Assembly (NCBI GenBank): GCA_036490515.1
Contig: DASXDU010000007.1
Coordinates: 248,001-312,000, forward strand
Reading direction: 5' to 3'
DNA length: 64,000 bases
Origin: Palsa-1150 sp036490515
GTDB taxonomy: Bacteria > Myxococcota_A > Polyangia > Polyangiales > Polyangiaceae
Shown one piece after another: positions 27,546 through 35,547 of this stretch. Under the pieces are notes generated by a model. The model was not told the origin of the DNA and made no database searches. It saw only the letters and a program-made list of their open reading frames with translations. Each line of letters begins with the position of its first letter. Positions within the stretch are counted from its first letter, which is position 1. The translations under genes and the position numbers were made by a program.

Positions 27546-27800
27546 CTACCGCCGCGTCCTGCGAGCCAGAACCCCCTCGACGATCCCTTCGACCTCGTCG
27601 CGGTCGACCTTCTTCTTCAGGTCGTGGCGGGTCTCGAGAATCGCGACCTCGACCTGGCCGACCCTCTCCTCGACCCGGCCAACCCTCTCCTCGAGCTGAC
27701 CCACCCTGCGCTCGACGCGCGCCAGGCCGTGCTCGACCCGCCCGAGCCTGTCCTCGACGCGCTCGAACCCCGCGGTGACCCGGACGTCGAGCGCCGTCAC
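27546..27800 (-). CDS. Coiled-coil protein, copy B (probably 5'-truncated)
   Basis: 84 residues from a GTG at 27800, in inverted orientation to copy A. Heptad-like RVEERVGQVEVAILETRHDL leads to the tail KKVDRDEVEGIVEGVLARR, nearly the same as copy A. Homology continues upstream in frame (RGHFRAFGEKLTALDEKV, to about 27850) with no ATG, GTG or TTG available, so copy B seems to have lost its natural start and basic N-terminus. Confidence 0.5.
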   Translation of the reverse strand: MTALDVRVTAGFERVEDRLGRVEHGLARVERRVGQLEERVGRVEERVGQVEVAILETRHDLKKKVDRDEVEGIVEGVLARRTRR

Positions 27801-28241
27801 CTTCTCGTCGAGCGCAGTCAGCTTCTCGCCGAACGCCCGGAAGTGCCCGCGCGTGCCCGCGATTCCGCGGCGTTTCGCGTGCTCGCCCCTGTCCGGGACA
27901 GATCACGAGCTGTCCTGGTGGGCCGTTGGGCGCGTTCAGGAGGAATTTCCGGATCTTCCCGCTCGTCGTGCGTGCCAAATATCGCTGGTGCACGGCACGA
28001 CGGCTCTCGTGGCGCGCGTTCGATGGCGCTCGCGGTCATGCGTCGAGGCCCGGACGAGGCGCTAGGGCGTGAGTCTCTTCAGCTCGGGCGCGAGCTCTGC
28101 GAGTAGCTCTGCTGACCTCCGGTCGACGGTGGTAGCGGCGGGTTCTTGCCGGTACTGGCGCGGGAGCTCGGGGACGGCGGCGCGCGGTTACAGGAGGTCT
28201 CCTTCGTGGCCGTCCCACGATGCTACGCTGTGGTGGTCTCG
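27801..28241. other. Gene-poor junction between duplicated segments
   Basis: About 440 bp. The left 50 bp are the start-less 5' part of coiled-coil copy B. Near 27888-27925 is a CTGTCCGGGACAG block with a nearby TGTCCTGGTGGGCCGT, resembling 18626-18673. The rest holds no convincing gene on either strand. Confidence 0.4.
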
Positions 28242-28523
28242 ATGCTCTCTCTTCCGGTCGACGCGATCCTCGCCATCGCGCGCGCTCACGGCGCGCACGA
28301 CGTGCGCGTCTTCGGCTCGCGAGCCCGTGACGACGTGAGGCCCGAAAGCGATCTCGATCTGCTCGTCCGCTTCGAAGAAGGACGCACCCTGGTCGACGTC
28401 GTGAGCATGAAGCTCGCGCTCGAGGAGCTCCTCGGCATCCGGGTAGACGTTGTCTCGGAGCGAGGGCTGTCCCGCTACATTCGCGAGCGCGTGCTGAGCG
28501 AGGCCAAGCCGCTGGCGGCATGA
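28242..28523 (+). CDS. MNT-type nucleotidyltransferase antitoxin, copy B
   Basis: 93 residues from the ATG at 28242. VRVFGSRARDDVRPESDLDL carries the full minimal nucleotidyltransferase motif (GS, then DxD). In MNT/HEPN pairs this enzyme silences the HEPN ribonuclease toxin, in known cases by AMPylating it. The stop overlaps the next ATG by four bases (ATGA), the normal pair arrangement, but the downstream HEPN is truncated. The intact antitoxin may now be an orphan. Confidence 0.85.
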   Translation: MLSLPVDAILAIARAHGAHDVRVFGSRARDDVRPESDLDLLVRFEEGRTLVDVVSMKLALEELLGIRVDVVSERGLSRYIRERVLSEAKPLAA

Positions 28524-28537
28524 GCTCACGGGATTCG
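28348..28537 (+). repeat. 190-bp direct repeat, copy B
   Basis: Partner of 26754-26943, same orientation, six substitutions, no gaps. The two copies lie 1.6 kb apart and could recombine to delete the VOC and coiled-coil B genes between them. Confidence 0.85.
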
Positions 28538-28972
28538 ACTCTCTATCTCGGTCGCATCAGGGACGCGATCGCCGACATCGCGTCGTACACGGCCCCGAGA
28601 GCTTGGGTGGTGCTCGTTGGGTTGTCACTGGTCGGGTGCAAGACCGACGCTGGCGTGCCCAACTCCGGGGTACCCGAGGTGGCGAGCGAGTCTCGAGGCA
28701 TCGCGCTGTCCCCCGTGCCGTCCGCGAGTGCAGGCGCAGTCTCCCCGGCTGGTGGCCCCGCGATGCCGGATGCGGGAGCGGCGAGCGCCGCCCAATCCGA
28801 GGAAGCTCGCGAGCTGATGGAGGCCTGTGGCGGGGGAGCCAGGAGCGCCCCCTGTCGCGCCGCGACAGAGAAGATGCTCGAACGGCGCCGCGAGGCCGAT
28901 TGGAACCGATCGCAGAAGGAGAACGGCGGCTTCACGCTGCCCGACGGGGGAATCCGCAAGACACCGGACTGA
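28520..28972 (+). pseudogene. HEPN toxin N-terminus fused to a lipoprotein remnant
   Basis: The 150-residue frame begins as a HEPN toxin (MSSRDSTLYLGRIRDAIADI, about 25 residues) and at about residue 26 changes abruptly into WVVLVGLSLVGCKTDAG, a lipoprotein-type hydrophobic core and lipobox, followed by a Pro/Ala/Ser tether and a small charged C-terminal domain with two Cys. The HEPN catalytic part is missing, and the lipoprotein has lost its own n-region unless it starts at the GTG at 28607. It is best read as a deletion fusion. Whether it is translated is unknown. Confidence 0.6.
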
Positions 28973-29020
28973 CCGCCGTCGATCGACACTTCACGAGTGA
29001 GTACGAAGTTCGCGACCGTC

Positions 29021-29266
29021 CTAGCCGGTCTTCCGCACGTGGTCGGCGGCCGCGAGGAGGGCCCGCAATGCCTCCTCGATCTCGCCGTCGCTCTCGAACC
29101 GGCTCGCGATCGCCTCGTCGACGAACACCGCGCGCTTCCCCGTCCTGCGGTGAACGTGTCGCCCGCGCCCCAGCACACGCTGTCGAGTCATGTCCACCTC
29201 CGGCATCTCGGCGAGAGACTCGGGCGACGGTTCTTCAGTGGGCGTCCGTGTAGATTCGTCGCTCAT
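29021..29266 (-). CDS. Putative BrnA-type antitoxin
   Basis: 81 residues from the ATG at 29266. SLAEMPEVDMTRQRVLGRG resembles the linker found in antitoxins paired with BrnT. The following KRAVFVDEAIASRFESDGEI looks like a small DNA-binding or strand-helix-helix element. It overlaps the 3' end of the BrnT gene by 32 bp. BrnA proteins bind the toxin and repress the operon. The family call is based mostly on position. Confidence 0.6.
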   Translation of the reverse strand: MSDESTRTPTEEPSPESLAEMPEVDMTRQRVLGRGRHVHRRTGKRAVFVDEAIASRFESDGEIEEALRALLAAADHVRKTG

Positions 29267-29522
29267 GAGTGGTGGCGCGGCGAGCGCTGATGATCCTGAG
29301 GCGTGGGCCGACTTCGATCGAGACCACATAGAGGATACGCGCGAGCGGAGACATCGCCAGGGTATCGATGCGGCTGGGGTCGACAGCGTCGGAGATGTCG
29401 AGCGAGTTCGGGTCGCCAGCGAGGGCATGGGCGGCCTCCTCGAAGGCGACGCCGTGCTTCGCGGCGTTCGCTGCGGCCTTGCCGTCATCCCATTCGAAGT
29501 CGCCGTAGACGACCGTGGCCAC
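29235..29522 (-). CDS. BrnT-type ribonuclease toxin
   Basis: 95 residues from a GTG at 29522, which gives the usual BrnT length; the frame is open to 29597. FEWDDGKAAANAAKHGVAF is the family signature (FEWDxxKxxxNxxKHGVsF), and RILYVVSIEV plus RIISARRATTHERRIY supply the second half with the conserved RxxSARxA block. BrnT is a RelE-like ribonuclease that inhibits translation. It is first in a two-gene operon with the antitoxin behind it. Confidence 0.88.
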   Translation of the reverse strand: MATVVYGDFEWDDGKAAANAAKHGVAFEEAAHALAGDPNSLDISDAVDPSRIDTLAMSPLARILYVVSIEVGPRLRIISARRATTHERRIYTDAH

Positions 29523-29633
29523 GGCGCTGACGCTAGCATCGTTCGGCGAGAGCACCGGAAGCGATCCGTCCGGGACGAGGCGCCGCTGGTGGCGCACGTA
29601 ATACCCGGTGCCCGTTACTCCGGCGATGACGAG

Positions 29634-30020
29634 CTATGCGGGCTCGCTCGGGTAATTGAAATAGAGCTGATTGCCGTCGGGGTCGTCGACCACCAGAACG
29701 CGGTAGCCCCACGATCCTTCTTTCACGGAGACGCCCTTGGCCTCCAGCTCCGCCCGAAGAGCATCGAGGGCGTGGACCTGCGCCTCGCGCGCTGCCGGCG
29801 CAACGTCGAGCGAAACGAAGATCAGGCCCTTGCCGATCTTCTCGGGCCACTGGCTGGACAGAATGAGTGCGCAGCCCTGCCTTTCGACCTGGGCCACGAG
29901 AAGCTTTCCGTCGTCTTCGTGGCGCCACGGGCTCGTGAAGGCGAGCCGCTCCACGTAGAAGCCCAGCGACGCCGCGACATCGGCCACGTGCAGAACCGGT
30001 CGGGCGAGCCAGACGGTCAT
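29634..30020 (-). CDS. VOC superfamily protein
   Basis: 128 residues from the ATG at 30020. ARPVLHVADVAASLGFYVER begins the first module half, and RVLVVDDPDGNQLYFNYP ends the second with the conserved DPDGN turn and the Glu/Tyr metal-site region. Similar in plan to, but clearly distinct from, the VOC gene at 27047. Likely a small metal-dependent lyase, dioxygenase or resistance-type binding protein. Confidence 0.85.
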   Translation of the reverse strand: MTVWLARPVLHVADVAASLGFYVERLAFTSPWRHEDDGKLLVAQVERQGCALILSSQWPEKIGKGLIFVSLDVAPAAREAQVHALDALRAELEAKGVSVKEGSWGYRVLVVDDPDGNQLYFNYPSEPA

Positions 30021-30091
30021 CACCCTATCCTAGCCGTGTCCTCTGCCCCGGCGCGGGCGGCCGTTCCACACACGCAACCCCTCGGAGGGGC

Positions 30092-30175
30092 TGATGGGGA
30101 CCGTTGCGCTCCGTCGCCGACAGCGGCATGAAGAAGAGTGATGCTCGTGGCGACGCGAAGGAAGAATGGCGAGGG
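30092..30175 (+). repeat. Dispersed initiation-cassette repeat, copy 3
   Basis: Shares GATGGGGACCGTTGCGC, the GGCATG block, TGATGC(T/A)CGTGGCGAC and CGAAGGAAGAA with copies 1 and 2 but lacks the -24/-12-like part. It includes an ATG at 30141 that starts a 16-codon frame rather than the lipoprotein itself. Confidence 0.65.
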
Positions 30176-30191
30176 AGGCGGCTCCGGGTGA
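30141..30191 (+). other. Possible 16-codon leader ORF from the repeat
   Basis: Reads MLVATRRKNGEGGGSG and stops at TGA 30189-30191, which overlaps the GTG (30188) of the following lipoprotein. The first codons parallel those that copy 2 gives the coiled-coil gene. The stop/start overlap would suit translational coupling. No independent evidence of translation. Confidence 0.35.
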
Positions 30192-30934
30192 TTCCGTTGA
30201 ATCGAAGCTCGAGCCTCGTGGCCCTGGTGGCGCTCGCAGCGAGCTGCTCGAGCGCCGCGTCCAAGACGCCGCCCGGCAGCGACGCGGGCGCCGACGCTCT
30301 CGCAGACGGCGCGCCTACGACGGACGGCACCACGGGCGACACCGGCGGCGAAGTCTGTACGCCCGGACGATCCGTGGCGTGTGTGGGTCCGGGCGGATGC
30401 GCAGGCGGGCAGGCGTGCAACGCCAGCGGCACCGCATACGGAACATGCAACTGCGGCGGCAGCACGGATGCGGGCCTCGATGCCAGCGACGCAGCCGTCG
30501 ACGCGACCGGCGACAGCAGCGTGGACGGCCCTTCGAGCGACGCCGATGCTGCCTGCACCGCCTACACCCACGACAACGGCATGGGTCAAACCTGGACGGA
30601 CTGCGAACCGCTCGGCACCTACGACGAGACGCAGGCCGCCAAGGCCTGTCAGGCGTACGTCGCGGTGATGGGCGGACAATGCGGCGCGGACTGCATCACG
30701 GGCTACAGCGCGCGCGAGCCCGACGACGGCGGCGACGGCTGCAACGGCACGTGCATCACGGTCGCCATCTGGATGTACGCCCCCACCACCAGCACCACGG
30801 TGGGCGAGGGTTGCTACATCGGCCCCAACAACGACCTGGCCGGGTGGTCCGGCGACTGCACCGGCAAGGTCGGAGGCTTCGGCTCGCGGGTTGGATCGTG
30901 TCCCGCGCTGAACATGACGAACCCGTGGAATTGA
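30188..30934 (+). CDS. Cys-rich lipoprotein
   Basis: 248 residues from a GTG at 30188, giving VIPLNRSSSLVALVALAASC with lipobox AASC. An in-frame ATG at 30128 would add a 20-residue charged extension. An Asp/Ala/Thr tether (about residues 25-55), a short Cys-rich piece (CTPGRSVACVGPGGC), another tether, and a C-terminal domain with about 10 Cys follow. Surface lipoprotein of unknown role; it sits directly behind repeat copy 3. Confidence 0.75.
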   Translation: MIPLNRSSSLVALVALAASCSSAASKTPPGSDAGADALADGAPTTDGTTGDTGGEVCTPGRSVACVGPGGCAGGQACNASGTAYGTCNCGGSTDAGLDASDAAVDATGDSSVDGPSSDADAACTAYTHDNGMGQTWTDCEPLGTYDETQAAKACQAYVAVMGGQCGADCITGYSAREPDDGGDGCNGTCITVAIWMYAPTTSTTVGEGCYIGPNNDLAGWSGDCTGKVGGFGSRVGSCPALNMTNPWN

Positions 30935-30986
30935 GGGGGAGCGGTTCAACGGGCGGGCGGGAAGGGGAGATGGCTGGCCGTGAAGG

Positions 30987-31859
30987 TCAGCCCCTCGGGT
31001 TCGGACTGTCCCCGTTCCCGGTCGGCAGCGGGCCGCGAGGACGCTTCTGGCGCCAATCGTCGATGGCCTCGCATAGCCGATCGATGGCGTCGCCATTGGG
31101 GAAGTGCCCGCGCGGGGTGTGGTAGCCCGTCCCATCCAGCTCCAGGGTGATTGCCGCGTGGCCCGGGATCTTCACCGTCACTTCCGCTGTCCTGGGGTCG
31201 TACTCGTAGGTGAACGACGCAGCACCGTGATGGAACTGCTGCTCCATGACGCCGCTCTTCGCCACGATGTCGCGCATCGCGTCGATGAAGCCGGTGAAGC
31301 TCGTGGTCTTCATCGCGATCTCGTCCCACGAGTAGTTGTCGCCGCTCACCTCGGTGAGACGGAAGCGATAGGACTCACCGTCGCGGCGGATGCGGACGCC
31401 CGCGACGGGCTGGTTGTCCTTCACCTTGCCGTTGCCCGTCACGGCGTCGTAGCTCTTCTCTGCCCCGCGCAGGGGGTGCTCTCCCACGTGATGCAGCGCC
31501 CGCCGGATGTCCTTCGGCCTATACGAGTTGAACTCGGTCTCGATGGCCGACGTGTCCAGCATGTCCGCCTCTCGCTCCCGCTTGCGTGCGAGCACCAGCG
31601 TGTTGAGGAGCTTCCGATCCTCGTCCTGCATGTGCTCGACCTTGATCCGCCGCGTGACCTCGTCGAGAGGGTGCCTCATCGCCAGCGCCCCGAAGCTCTC
31701 GTCGAAGAACGAAACCGAGGCGATGACGACGCCCTCGAAGTCGAGCACCACGGGCTCGGGATCGTTCCAATGCGACTCCAGGAGGTGCCGCAGGGCCTCG
31801 CCGTCGCGCCTCGAGACGCGAGAGCCTTCGCACACCTCTGCGACGCGCAACCTGGTCAT
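30987..31859 (-). CDS. STAS-like (DUF4325) protein with C-terminal extension
   Basis: 290 residues from the ATG at 31859. VVLDFEGVVIASVSFFDESFG (near residues 37-57) is the STAS-like DUF4325 core, as in anti-sigma-antagonist-like proteins. About 170 further residues form an unassigned domain (SYRFRLTEVSGDNYSWDEI, then a His-rich FHHG turn). The start overlaps the ATPase stop by one base (TGATG). The N-terminal 100 residues are closely similar to the shorter protein at 37001-37360. With the GHKL ATPase it may form a partner-switching pair; this is inference. Confidence 0.75.
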   Translation of the reverse strand: MTRLRVAEVCEGSRVSRRDGEALRHLLESHWNDPEPVVLDFEGVVIASVSFFDESFGALAMRHPLDEVTRRIKVEHMQDEDRKLLNTLVLARKREREADMLDTSAIETEFNSYRPKDIRRALHHVGEHPLRGAEKSYDAVTGNGKVKDNQPVAGVRIRRDGESYRFRLTEVSGDNYSWDEIAMKTTSFTGFIDAMRDIVAKSGVMEQQFHHGAASFTYEYDPRTAEVTVKIPGHAAITLELDGTGYHTPRGHFPNGDAIDRLCEAIDDWRQKRPRGPLPTGNGDSPNPRG

Positions 31860-32779
31860 CAGAACACCGATACGTACTCGTCGGGGTTGGCCACGGGAGC
31901 CGTCGGACGGAAGTCGATCTCGATGGCCGTCCCGCGGAAAAACTGCGTTGTCTTGCTCACGACCTGCCGGCTTCCGTGCCAGGCGACCTTAGCGCCCAGA
32001 GAGATGATCGTCAGCCTACCGCCACGCTGGGTGACCGTCTCGTGGATGGTCTTCAGCCCGAGCCCACCGGCGCGCCCAACGCGCGACGTGAGCTTTGGGC
32101 GCGTGACGGCGGCCACGATGACTTGAGCGTCCGAAGCCCGATGGAGGCCCTGGATCCTCAGCGCCCGCAGCCGCGCAGGGATGCCCACCCCTCGGTCCAC
32201 GACCGCCAGTCGGACGCTGCGCGTCTGGTGAAACCAGCGGGTGAGCACGATGCAGCCCATCTTCGAGCCTGCCCACTCGAACACGTTCTGCAAGAGCTCG
32301 TTCAGGCAGAGCTGAACGGGGTAGGCGCTGACCTCGTCCATGCCGGGCACACCCGCACTGAGCAGATCCGAGACCCCCGCGGTGTAACTGGGGTCGAGCG
32401 CGAGGAGCTGGCGCATCTCCAGCGTGCCGTGGGCGTCCGTCACCCGGCCCTCGACGACGCGGTCCATCTGCACCTCGGCCACGAAGCGCGCCGACCCTTC
32501 GTCTAGAGGCATGGCCAAGTGCGTGCTCATCCCGGCGGCGCGGCGGTCCGCCGCGGTGGCCGCGAGCATGGCCGCGACGACCGGCTCGAACCTCGTCGTG
32601 GCCGTCGCATCGAGCACCGCGCCGTCCGGCGCCGCCTCCAGCTCGGAGCAGGCTCGGATGGTCGAGTACGAGTCACCCACGGTCACGCGGACCGGTACCT
32701 TGATCGAAGGTCGCGCGCTCACGATCCCGCTGTGCGGTGATTGTGGCACGATCTCGCCGCCAGCGACCACGTCGCTCAC
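31859..32779 (-). CDS. GHKL-type ATP-binding protein
   Basis: 306 residues from a GTG at 32779 (a GTG at 32722 is an alternative). The Bergerat ATP-binding boxes are present: N box LCLNELLQNVFEWA (about 158-170), G1 VVDRGVGIP (193-201), G2 GGLGLKTI (238-245) and GTAIEIDF (283-290). There is no His-phosphorylation or HSP90/MutL domain, so it resembles anti-sigma-factor-type kinases or ATP-binding switches. It is transcribed with the STAS-like gene. Its start lies 29 bp from the 21-bp repeat array, so its promoter should be inside or next to the array. Confidence 0.8.
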   Translation of the reverse strand: MSDVVAGGEIVPQSPHSGIVSARPSIKVPVRVTVGDSYSTIRACSELEAAPDGAVLDATATTRFEPVVAAMLAATAADRRAAGMSTHLAMPLDEGSARFVAEVQMDRVVEGRVTDAHGTLEMRQLLALDPSYTAGVSDLLSAGVPGMDEVSAYPVQLCLNELLQNVFEWAGSKMGCIVLTRWFHQTRSVRLAVVDRGVGIPARLRALRIQGLHRASDAQVIVAAVTRPKLTSRVGRAGGLGLKTIHETVTQRGGRLTIISLGAKVAWHGSRQVVSKTTQFFRGTAIEIDFRPTAPVANPDEYVSVF

Positions 32780-32807
32780 GCCTCCTTGTTGCGAGGGCCG
32801 CGAGCGC

Positions 32808-33778
32808 GTCAGGTTCGCAGGTGGCCCCGCTCAGACGCGCCCCGGGCGCTCCCAGATCGCGCGTGGGCGCGGTCAGGTCCGCCGTGTGCTCAGTCAGGTC
32901 GCACGCGAGGACGGTCCCGTCGCACGCGGATGAAGCCAGGGCCGCCGTGGACGCAGCCAGATCGCACGTGAGCACGGTCAGGCGCGGCGTGAGCGTGGCT
33001 TCTTCCTACGCGACCGCGGTCACGAGCGCCGTGCCCGCAGCCAGGTCGTACGCGACTGCAGCCACGAGAGACGTGAATGCACCCAGGTCGTACGCGACCA
33101 CGGCCACGAGCGCCGTGACCGCGCCTCGATCGCACGCGACCGCGGTCACGAGAGACGCGACCCCGCCCGCTATCGCATGTGCCCACGCCCACGAGGCTCG
33201 TGCCCGCGGCTACAAGACACCGTGACCGCGCCCACGATGGCATGTGACCGTGTCCACGAGACTCGTGACCGCGAGCAGCTCGCACGCGACCAAGGTCACG
33301 AGACACGCGACCACGGTCACGAGGGACGTGGCCGCGCCTCGATCGCTCGTGACCGCGCCCACGAGACACGTGGCTGCGGCCACAAGGCGATGGGGTCGCG
33401 TCCACGAGGCACGCGCCCGCGTTCACGAGAGACGCGGTCGCGCCCACGACAGACGCGGTCGCGTCCCGCTGAGACGCGGCCGCGGTCACGAAGGACGTGG
33501 TCGCGTCTCGATCGCACGTGGCTTCGGGCGCGAAGAACGTGCCCGCGTCCCGACCGCACGCGCCCGCGGTCACGAAGCACGCGGTCGCCCCCACGAAGCA
33601 CCTGACCGCGCTCACGAGCGTCGTGCCTGCATCCCTGAGGCACGCGGCCGCGTTCACGAGAGACGTGGGCGCCCGCGGCTCGCTCGTGGGCGCGCCCGCG
33701 AGAGACCTGACCGCGCCCCCATCCCACGCGCCCGCGCTCACGAAGCCACTGACCGCACGCCCAAGCCGCGTGCCCGAT
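32808..33778. repeat. Degenerate 21-bp tandem array (~46 units)
   Basis: About 971 bp made of head-to-tail 21-base units, a few of 22. The most typical unit contains CACGAGAGACGTGACCGC; a second version reads TCGATCGCACGCGACCGC. Units drift gradually: the left side is rich in CAGGTCGCACG forms, the right in CACGAGGCACG forms. Many units hold CACG-N5-CGTG, and junctions often give GACCGCGGTC. The 22-base units shift the frame, so no single protein spans the array. It fills the region between the divergent genes at 32779 and 33794. Confidence 0.85.
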
Positions 33779-33793
33779 GATAGAAGTCTCCCT

Positions 33794-34261
33794 GTGAGCA
33801 AGGTGAGCTTCGACCACGCGTTCCAGCGCTGGTTCGGCCTGATGATGCAGGAGTACCTCCGGATCACGGGCGAGAAGAAGAAGGGGAACCCCGTCCACTC
33901 CTACGAGGCGGTCGACCACGTCGGTGGCCTCACGGTCGAGTCGGGGCTCAAGTGGCTCATGATCAAGGCGAAGCTGGTCACGCCCGACCCGCGCGGCGAT
34001 TTCCCGAGCGATCCCGTGACGAAGCGCCGGCCGCACGTCGACGAGCTGTGGAACCTGTTCATGGCGAAGGCGTCGAACCGTACGGTGGCCGCGTGGATCG
34101 GGCAGCTCTCCGGCGGCGCCGGCAGGCCGGCCAACGTGTTCCAGGAGTGGCGCGCCGAGCATCGCTACGCGATCGACGGCACGGTGTCCGAGGCGGTCGT
34201 GGCGTCGCGCGTCACGCTCGCGAAGCGGCTCAAGGCCATCGCCCAGGAGGAGGGCCTTTGA
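33794..34261 (+). CDS. Small protein of the ATPase cassette, possibly HEPN-like
   Basis: 155 residues from a GTG at 33794, 15 bp after the repeat array. It is mainly helical, with HVDELWNLFMAKASNRTVAA and a late EWRAEHRYAID whose R-x3-H spacing is only loosely like an HEPN site. No firm family. Its stop overlaps the TTG start of the ATPase gene (TTGA), so the three genes from 33794 to 36968 are translationally coupled. It is probably the effector or adaptor of the cassette, by position only. Confidence 0.7.
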   Translation: MSKVSFDHAFQRWFGLMMQEYLRITGEKKKGNPVHSYEAVDHVGGLTVESGLKWLMIKAKLVTPDPRGDFPSDPVTKRRPHVDELWNLFMAKASNRTVAAWIGQLSGGAGRPANVFQEWRAEHRYAIDGTVSEAVVASRVTLAKRLKAIAQEEGL

Positions 34262-35547
34262 GCGGAGGGCCGCGCTTCGACCAGGCGCTCGCCGGCGCCG
34301 TGGCGTGGGCACGCGCGCATCCCGAGCTCGGCGCGGACATGTATCTCATTCGCGACGTGCACGGCCGCGTGCGCGTGCTCGCGCAGACCCCGCCCGGCGA
34401 GGCCGCTGCGGACGATCTCCACCGCGCGCTCGGCGCCTTCAGTCCCGGCCGCAGCTCGCTCTTCCTCGATGGCACCCTCTTCACCCCCGAGGAGCTCGCG
34501 CGCGACCGGGCCCCGGTCACGGAGGGCGTATGGCTGATCGATCGCCTCGTCAGCGAGCAGGGCTGGCGACGCCCGTCCGTCGCGAAGGACGGGCACAAGC
34601 CGCGCGTCACGTTCTTCGGCATCAAGGGCGGTGTCGGCCGCTCCACCGCGCTCGTCGCGCTCGCGAAGCGGCTCGCCGAGAAGGGCCGCCGCGTCCTCGT
34701 CGTCGACCTCGACCTGGAGTCGCCCGGCACGACGAGCATGCTGCTCGCCCCTTCGGAGCTGCCCGCGTACGGCGTCGTCGACTGGTTCGTCGAGGACGCG
34801 GTCGGGCAGGGGGACGACGAGCTCCTGCGCGGCATGGTCAACCCGAGCCGGGTAGGGGAGATCCTCGTAACCCCCTCGCTCGGGACCACCTCCGTGCCCG
34901 ACGACCGCGCACCGTCGCTGCGAGACGGCGGCTTCGTCGCGAAGCTCGGCCGCGTCTACGCGTCGCCGGACGGCTCGGAGTTCGCGACGCGCCTCGAGCG
35001 GCTCCTCGAAGGCCTCGAGCGCGTCCACGAGCCGGACGTCGTCCTCCTCGACAGCCGCGCGGGGCTGCACGACGTCTCCGCCGCCGCGGTCCCGAGGCTC
35101 GGCGGGACGGCGCTCCTCTTCGCGGGCGCGACGTCGCAGACCTGGCTCGGCTACCGCCTCCTCTTCTCCGCCTGGGCCAGGGACCGCGAAGTGCTCGAGG
35201 GGTTCCGCGACCGTCTGCGGGTCGTGGCCTCGCTCGTCCCCGAGACGGGCAGGGAGGCCTACGTCGATCGGGTCCGCCTGTCGGCCTACGACCTCTTCTC
35301 CAGCTTCGTCTACGACAGCTCCGAGAACGAGGACGCGCTCCTGCCGGACGTGCGGGATCCCGACGCTCCTCACGCGCCCATCCCCATCTTCTGGCGCCGC
35401 GAGTTCGTGGAGTGCGAGCCCGCCGCGCCGCCGGGCGCCACGAACGAGGGCATGACGCCCGAGCAGTTCGACGCGGCGTTCGCGCCCTATCTTCGCGCCG
35501 TCGGCGGCCTGCGCGAGGTCGCCCACCTCTTCGACGAGGACCCGTGA
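34258..35547 (+). CDS. KGGVGR-variant ParA/MinD-like ATPase
   Basis: 429 residues from a TTG at 34258. RVTFFGIKGGVGRSTALVAL gives a deviant Walker A with the signature Lys (near residue 123) and Arg-Ser in place of Lys-Thr. VLVVDLDLESPGTT is the switch I/A' region and PDVVLLDSRAGLHDVS the Walker B/switch II. An N-terminal domain of about 110 residues precedes it and about 130 helical residues follow. ParA-like ATPases dimerise on ATP and position or load partners. The KGGVGR form is known from multi-gene accessory cassettes; its role here is open. Confidence 0.85.
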   Translation: MSGGPRFDQALAGAVAWARAHPELGADMYLIRDVHGRVRVLAQTPPGEAAADDLHRALGAFSPGRSSLFLDGTLFTPEELARDRAPVTEGVWLIDRLVSEQGWRRPSVAKDGHKPRVTFFGIKGGVGRSTALVALAKRLAEKGRRVLVVDLDLESPGTTSMLLAPSELPAYGVVDWFVEDAVGQGDDELLRGMVNPSRVGEILVTPSLGTTSVPDDRAPSLRDGGFVAKLGRVYASPDGSEFATRLERLLEGLERVHEPDVVLLDSRAGLHDVSAAAVPRLGGTALLFAGATSQTWLGYRLLFSAWARDREVLEGFRDRLRVVASLVPETGREAYVDRVRLSAYDLFSSFVYDSSENEDALLPDVRDPDAPHAPIPIFWRREFVECEPAAPPGATNEGMTPEQFDAAFAPYLRAVGGLREVAHLFDEDP